Assembly (NCBI GenBank): GCA_027340645.1
Contig: DAHWQN010000033.1
Coordinates: 1 to 6,708, forward strand
Origin: Microcaldota archaeon
GTDB lineage: Archaea; Micrarchaeota; Micrarchaeia; Micrarchaeales; CABMGC01
DNA: 6,708 nucleotides
Reading direction: 5' to 3'
Shown: one piece after another, positions 5,631 to 6,708 of the stretch
How the letters are laid out: every line of letters begins with the position of its first letter
Numbering within the stretch: the stretch's first letter is position 1
Made by a program: the position numbers and the translations under genes
The notes under the pieces: generated by a model
Told to the model about the DNA's origin: nothing
The model's input: only the letters and a program-made list of their open reading frames with translations
Database searches by the model: none

Positions 5631-6708
5631 TACTTCACTTTTTCAAAAAGGTGACCTTGTTTATTTATCCTTCCATTAAAATCCATAAACCTGCATGAGT
5701 TAATGTCCTGCGTCTCAATCCCGAGCTGTAATCTAATCTTCTCGGAAGTCTCAGGCATAAATGGTCTCAGCAATATCGATACAATGCGCAGTGATTCGAG
5801 AAGATTGTATAAAACGTTTGCAAGTTCGTTTCCAGAAAGCTTCCATGCCTCCTTCTCATTTATATAACGATTTGTCTTGCGTACCTGCTCCCATATCTCA
5901 TTCATCGCATTGAAGGTATCAAGCTTATTCATATGGGCTTTTATGCTTTCAATGTTCAGTCCCTTGTCCAACTCCGGAGCGCCTTTAATCTCACCATTGA
6001 ACCTTTCCGCCATTGTCAGGCTTCTGTATACGAGATTGCCAAGGTCATCCACAAGTTCCCCGTTTATCCTTGCAATAAAGTTCTTATCAGAGAAGTCTCC
6101 ATCCTCGCCGAATGGTATCTCTCTGGTATAGTAATACCTGAGGGCATCCGCGCCATACTTTTTCTTCAATTCAAGCGGATCCACAGTGTTGCCTAATGAC
6201 TTACTCATCTTTTTGCCCTCAACAGTCCACCAGCCGTGCGAGAACACTTTCTTTGGAGTCTCAACACCTGCGGACATGAGCATCGCCGGCCATATTACTG
6301 TGTGGAACCACGCTATCTCCTTTCCTACTATGTGCACATCTACGGGCCAGTACTTCTCTGAGGCCCCGCTAGGCCAGTCCAATGCAGATAAATAGTTCAC
6401 TAAGGCGTCAACCCAGACGTAAACGTAGTGTCTTTCATCCTCAGGAAATCTCACAGCCCACTTCACTGTAGTTCTTGTTATGCTTATGTCGTTAAGACCG
6501 TTCTTCACCCTGTTTATAGTCTCCATTGACCTGAATTTCGGCGATAGAAACTCTGGATTTTTTGCGTACAGTTCAAGAAGCCTATCCTGATACTTGCTCA
6601 GTTTGAAGAAGTAACTCTCCTCCTTAACCCTCTCAACAGGTCTTCCGCATACGGGGCACTTTCCGTCCTTTAGCTGTATCTCAGTTATGAAGGTTTCATC
6701 AGGCATGC
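5630..6708 (-). CDS. metG: Methionyl-tRNA synthetase, C-terminal two thirds, cut by window edge
   Basis: This class I synthetase charges tRNA-Met with methionine in the cytosol. The frame is still open at the right edge, so the N-terminal part with the HIGH motif lies outside; the ATG at 6706 is internal. Numbering from that codon: the last zinc knuckle CPVC (17-20) and the family block SYFFKLSKYQDRLLEL (31-46); YVWVDALVNYLSAL (96-109); the catalytic block VHIVGKEIAWFHTVIWPAMLMSAG; HGWWTVEGKKMSKSLGNTVDP with KMSKS at 166-170 (bases 6197-6211); IPFGEDGDFS (197-206); and the anticodon-binding helical domain with NRYINEKEAW (279-288) and LLRPFMPETSEKI. It ends at GHLFEKVK without an EMAPII-like tRNA-binding domain; archaea often encode that part separately. 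The stop overlaps the methyltransferase start by one base. Confidence 0.97.
   Translation of the reverse strand, partial: MPDETFITEIQLKDGKCPVCGRPVERVKEESYFFKLSKYQDRLLELYAKNPEFLSPKFRSMETINRVKNGLNDISITRTTVKWAVRFPEDERHYVYVWVDALVNYLSALDWPSGASEKYWPVDVHIVGKEIAWFHTVIWPAMLMSAGVETPKKVFSHGWWTVEGKKMSKSLGNTVDPLELKKKYGADALRYYYTREIPFGEDGDFSDKNFIARINGELVDDLGNLVYRSLTMAERFNGEIKGAPELDKGLNIESIKAHMNKLDTFNAMNEIWEQVRKTNRYINEKEAWKLSGNELANVLYNLLESLRIVSILLRPFMPETSEKIRLQLGIETQDINSCRFMDFNGRINKQGHLFEKVK

Noticed and set aside
6704..6706. ATG at 6706 as the true start of metG
   Set aside because: The zinc knuckle and the first conserved block come right after it, while the HIGH-containing N-terminal part is absent; the frame is open at the edge, so the gene must extend beyond the window.

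Overview
The window looks archaeal. Three promoter-like sites carry TATA boxes preceded by purine-rich BRE-like bases. One gene (start 3829) has its ATG about where transcription should begin, with no ribosome binding site. Short GTGA-type Shine-Dalgarno sites precede the genes inside operons, and the MetRS, DUF973-like membrane protein, LURP-one-like protein and AAA_14-type ATPase resemble archaeal relatives. The AT-leaning composition, frequent ATA and AGG/AGA codons, compact spacing and PKD/Ig-like surface protein would suit a small-genome DPANN lineage such as Micrarchaeota, or a Thermoplasmata relative. That placement is inference.

Layout from left to right: (1) 1-499, minus strand, the N-terminal part of an archaeal-type AAA ATPase that runs off the left edge. 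(2) 500-922, a gene-poor stretch with a near-symmetric TATA element and possible decayed coding sequence. (3) 923-3703, plus strand, a tightly packed three-gene unit. It encodes a large secreted protein (three PKD/Ig-like domains, a Ser/Thr stalk and a duplicated GWN/Cys domain), a 76-residue membrane-anchored Ser/Thr/Pro-rich peptide, and a LURP-one/Tubby-like protein with a Gly-Phe tail. (4) 3704-3828, a regulatory gap with a perfect 7-bp inverted repeat and a TATA box. (5) 3829-4728, a six-helix membrane protein, apparently translated from a leaderless mRNA. (6) 4749-6708, minus strand, a two-gene unit made of the 3' part of methionyl-tRNA synthetase overlapping by one base an LCM-family SAM-dependent methyltransferase.

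The three-gene unit is the most distinctive part. Two consecutive exported products end in a related STG-x-TSPP tail, and the third belongs to a fold often linked to membranes. This suggests a cell-surface module, but no partner or function can be proved from sequence. The MetRS-methyltransferase pair is probably co-transcribed with no obvious functional link. I found no CRISPR array, rRNA, tRNA, insertion sequence or known defence system.
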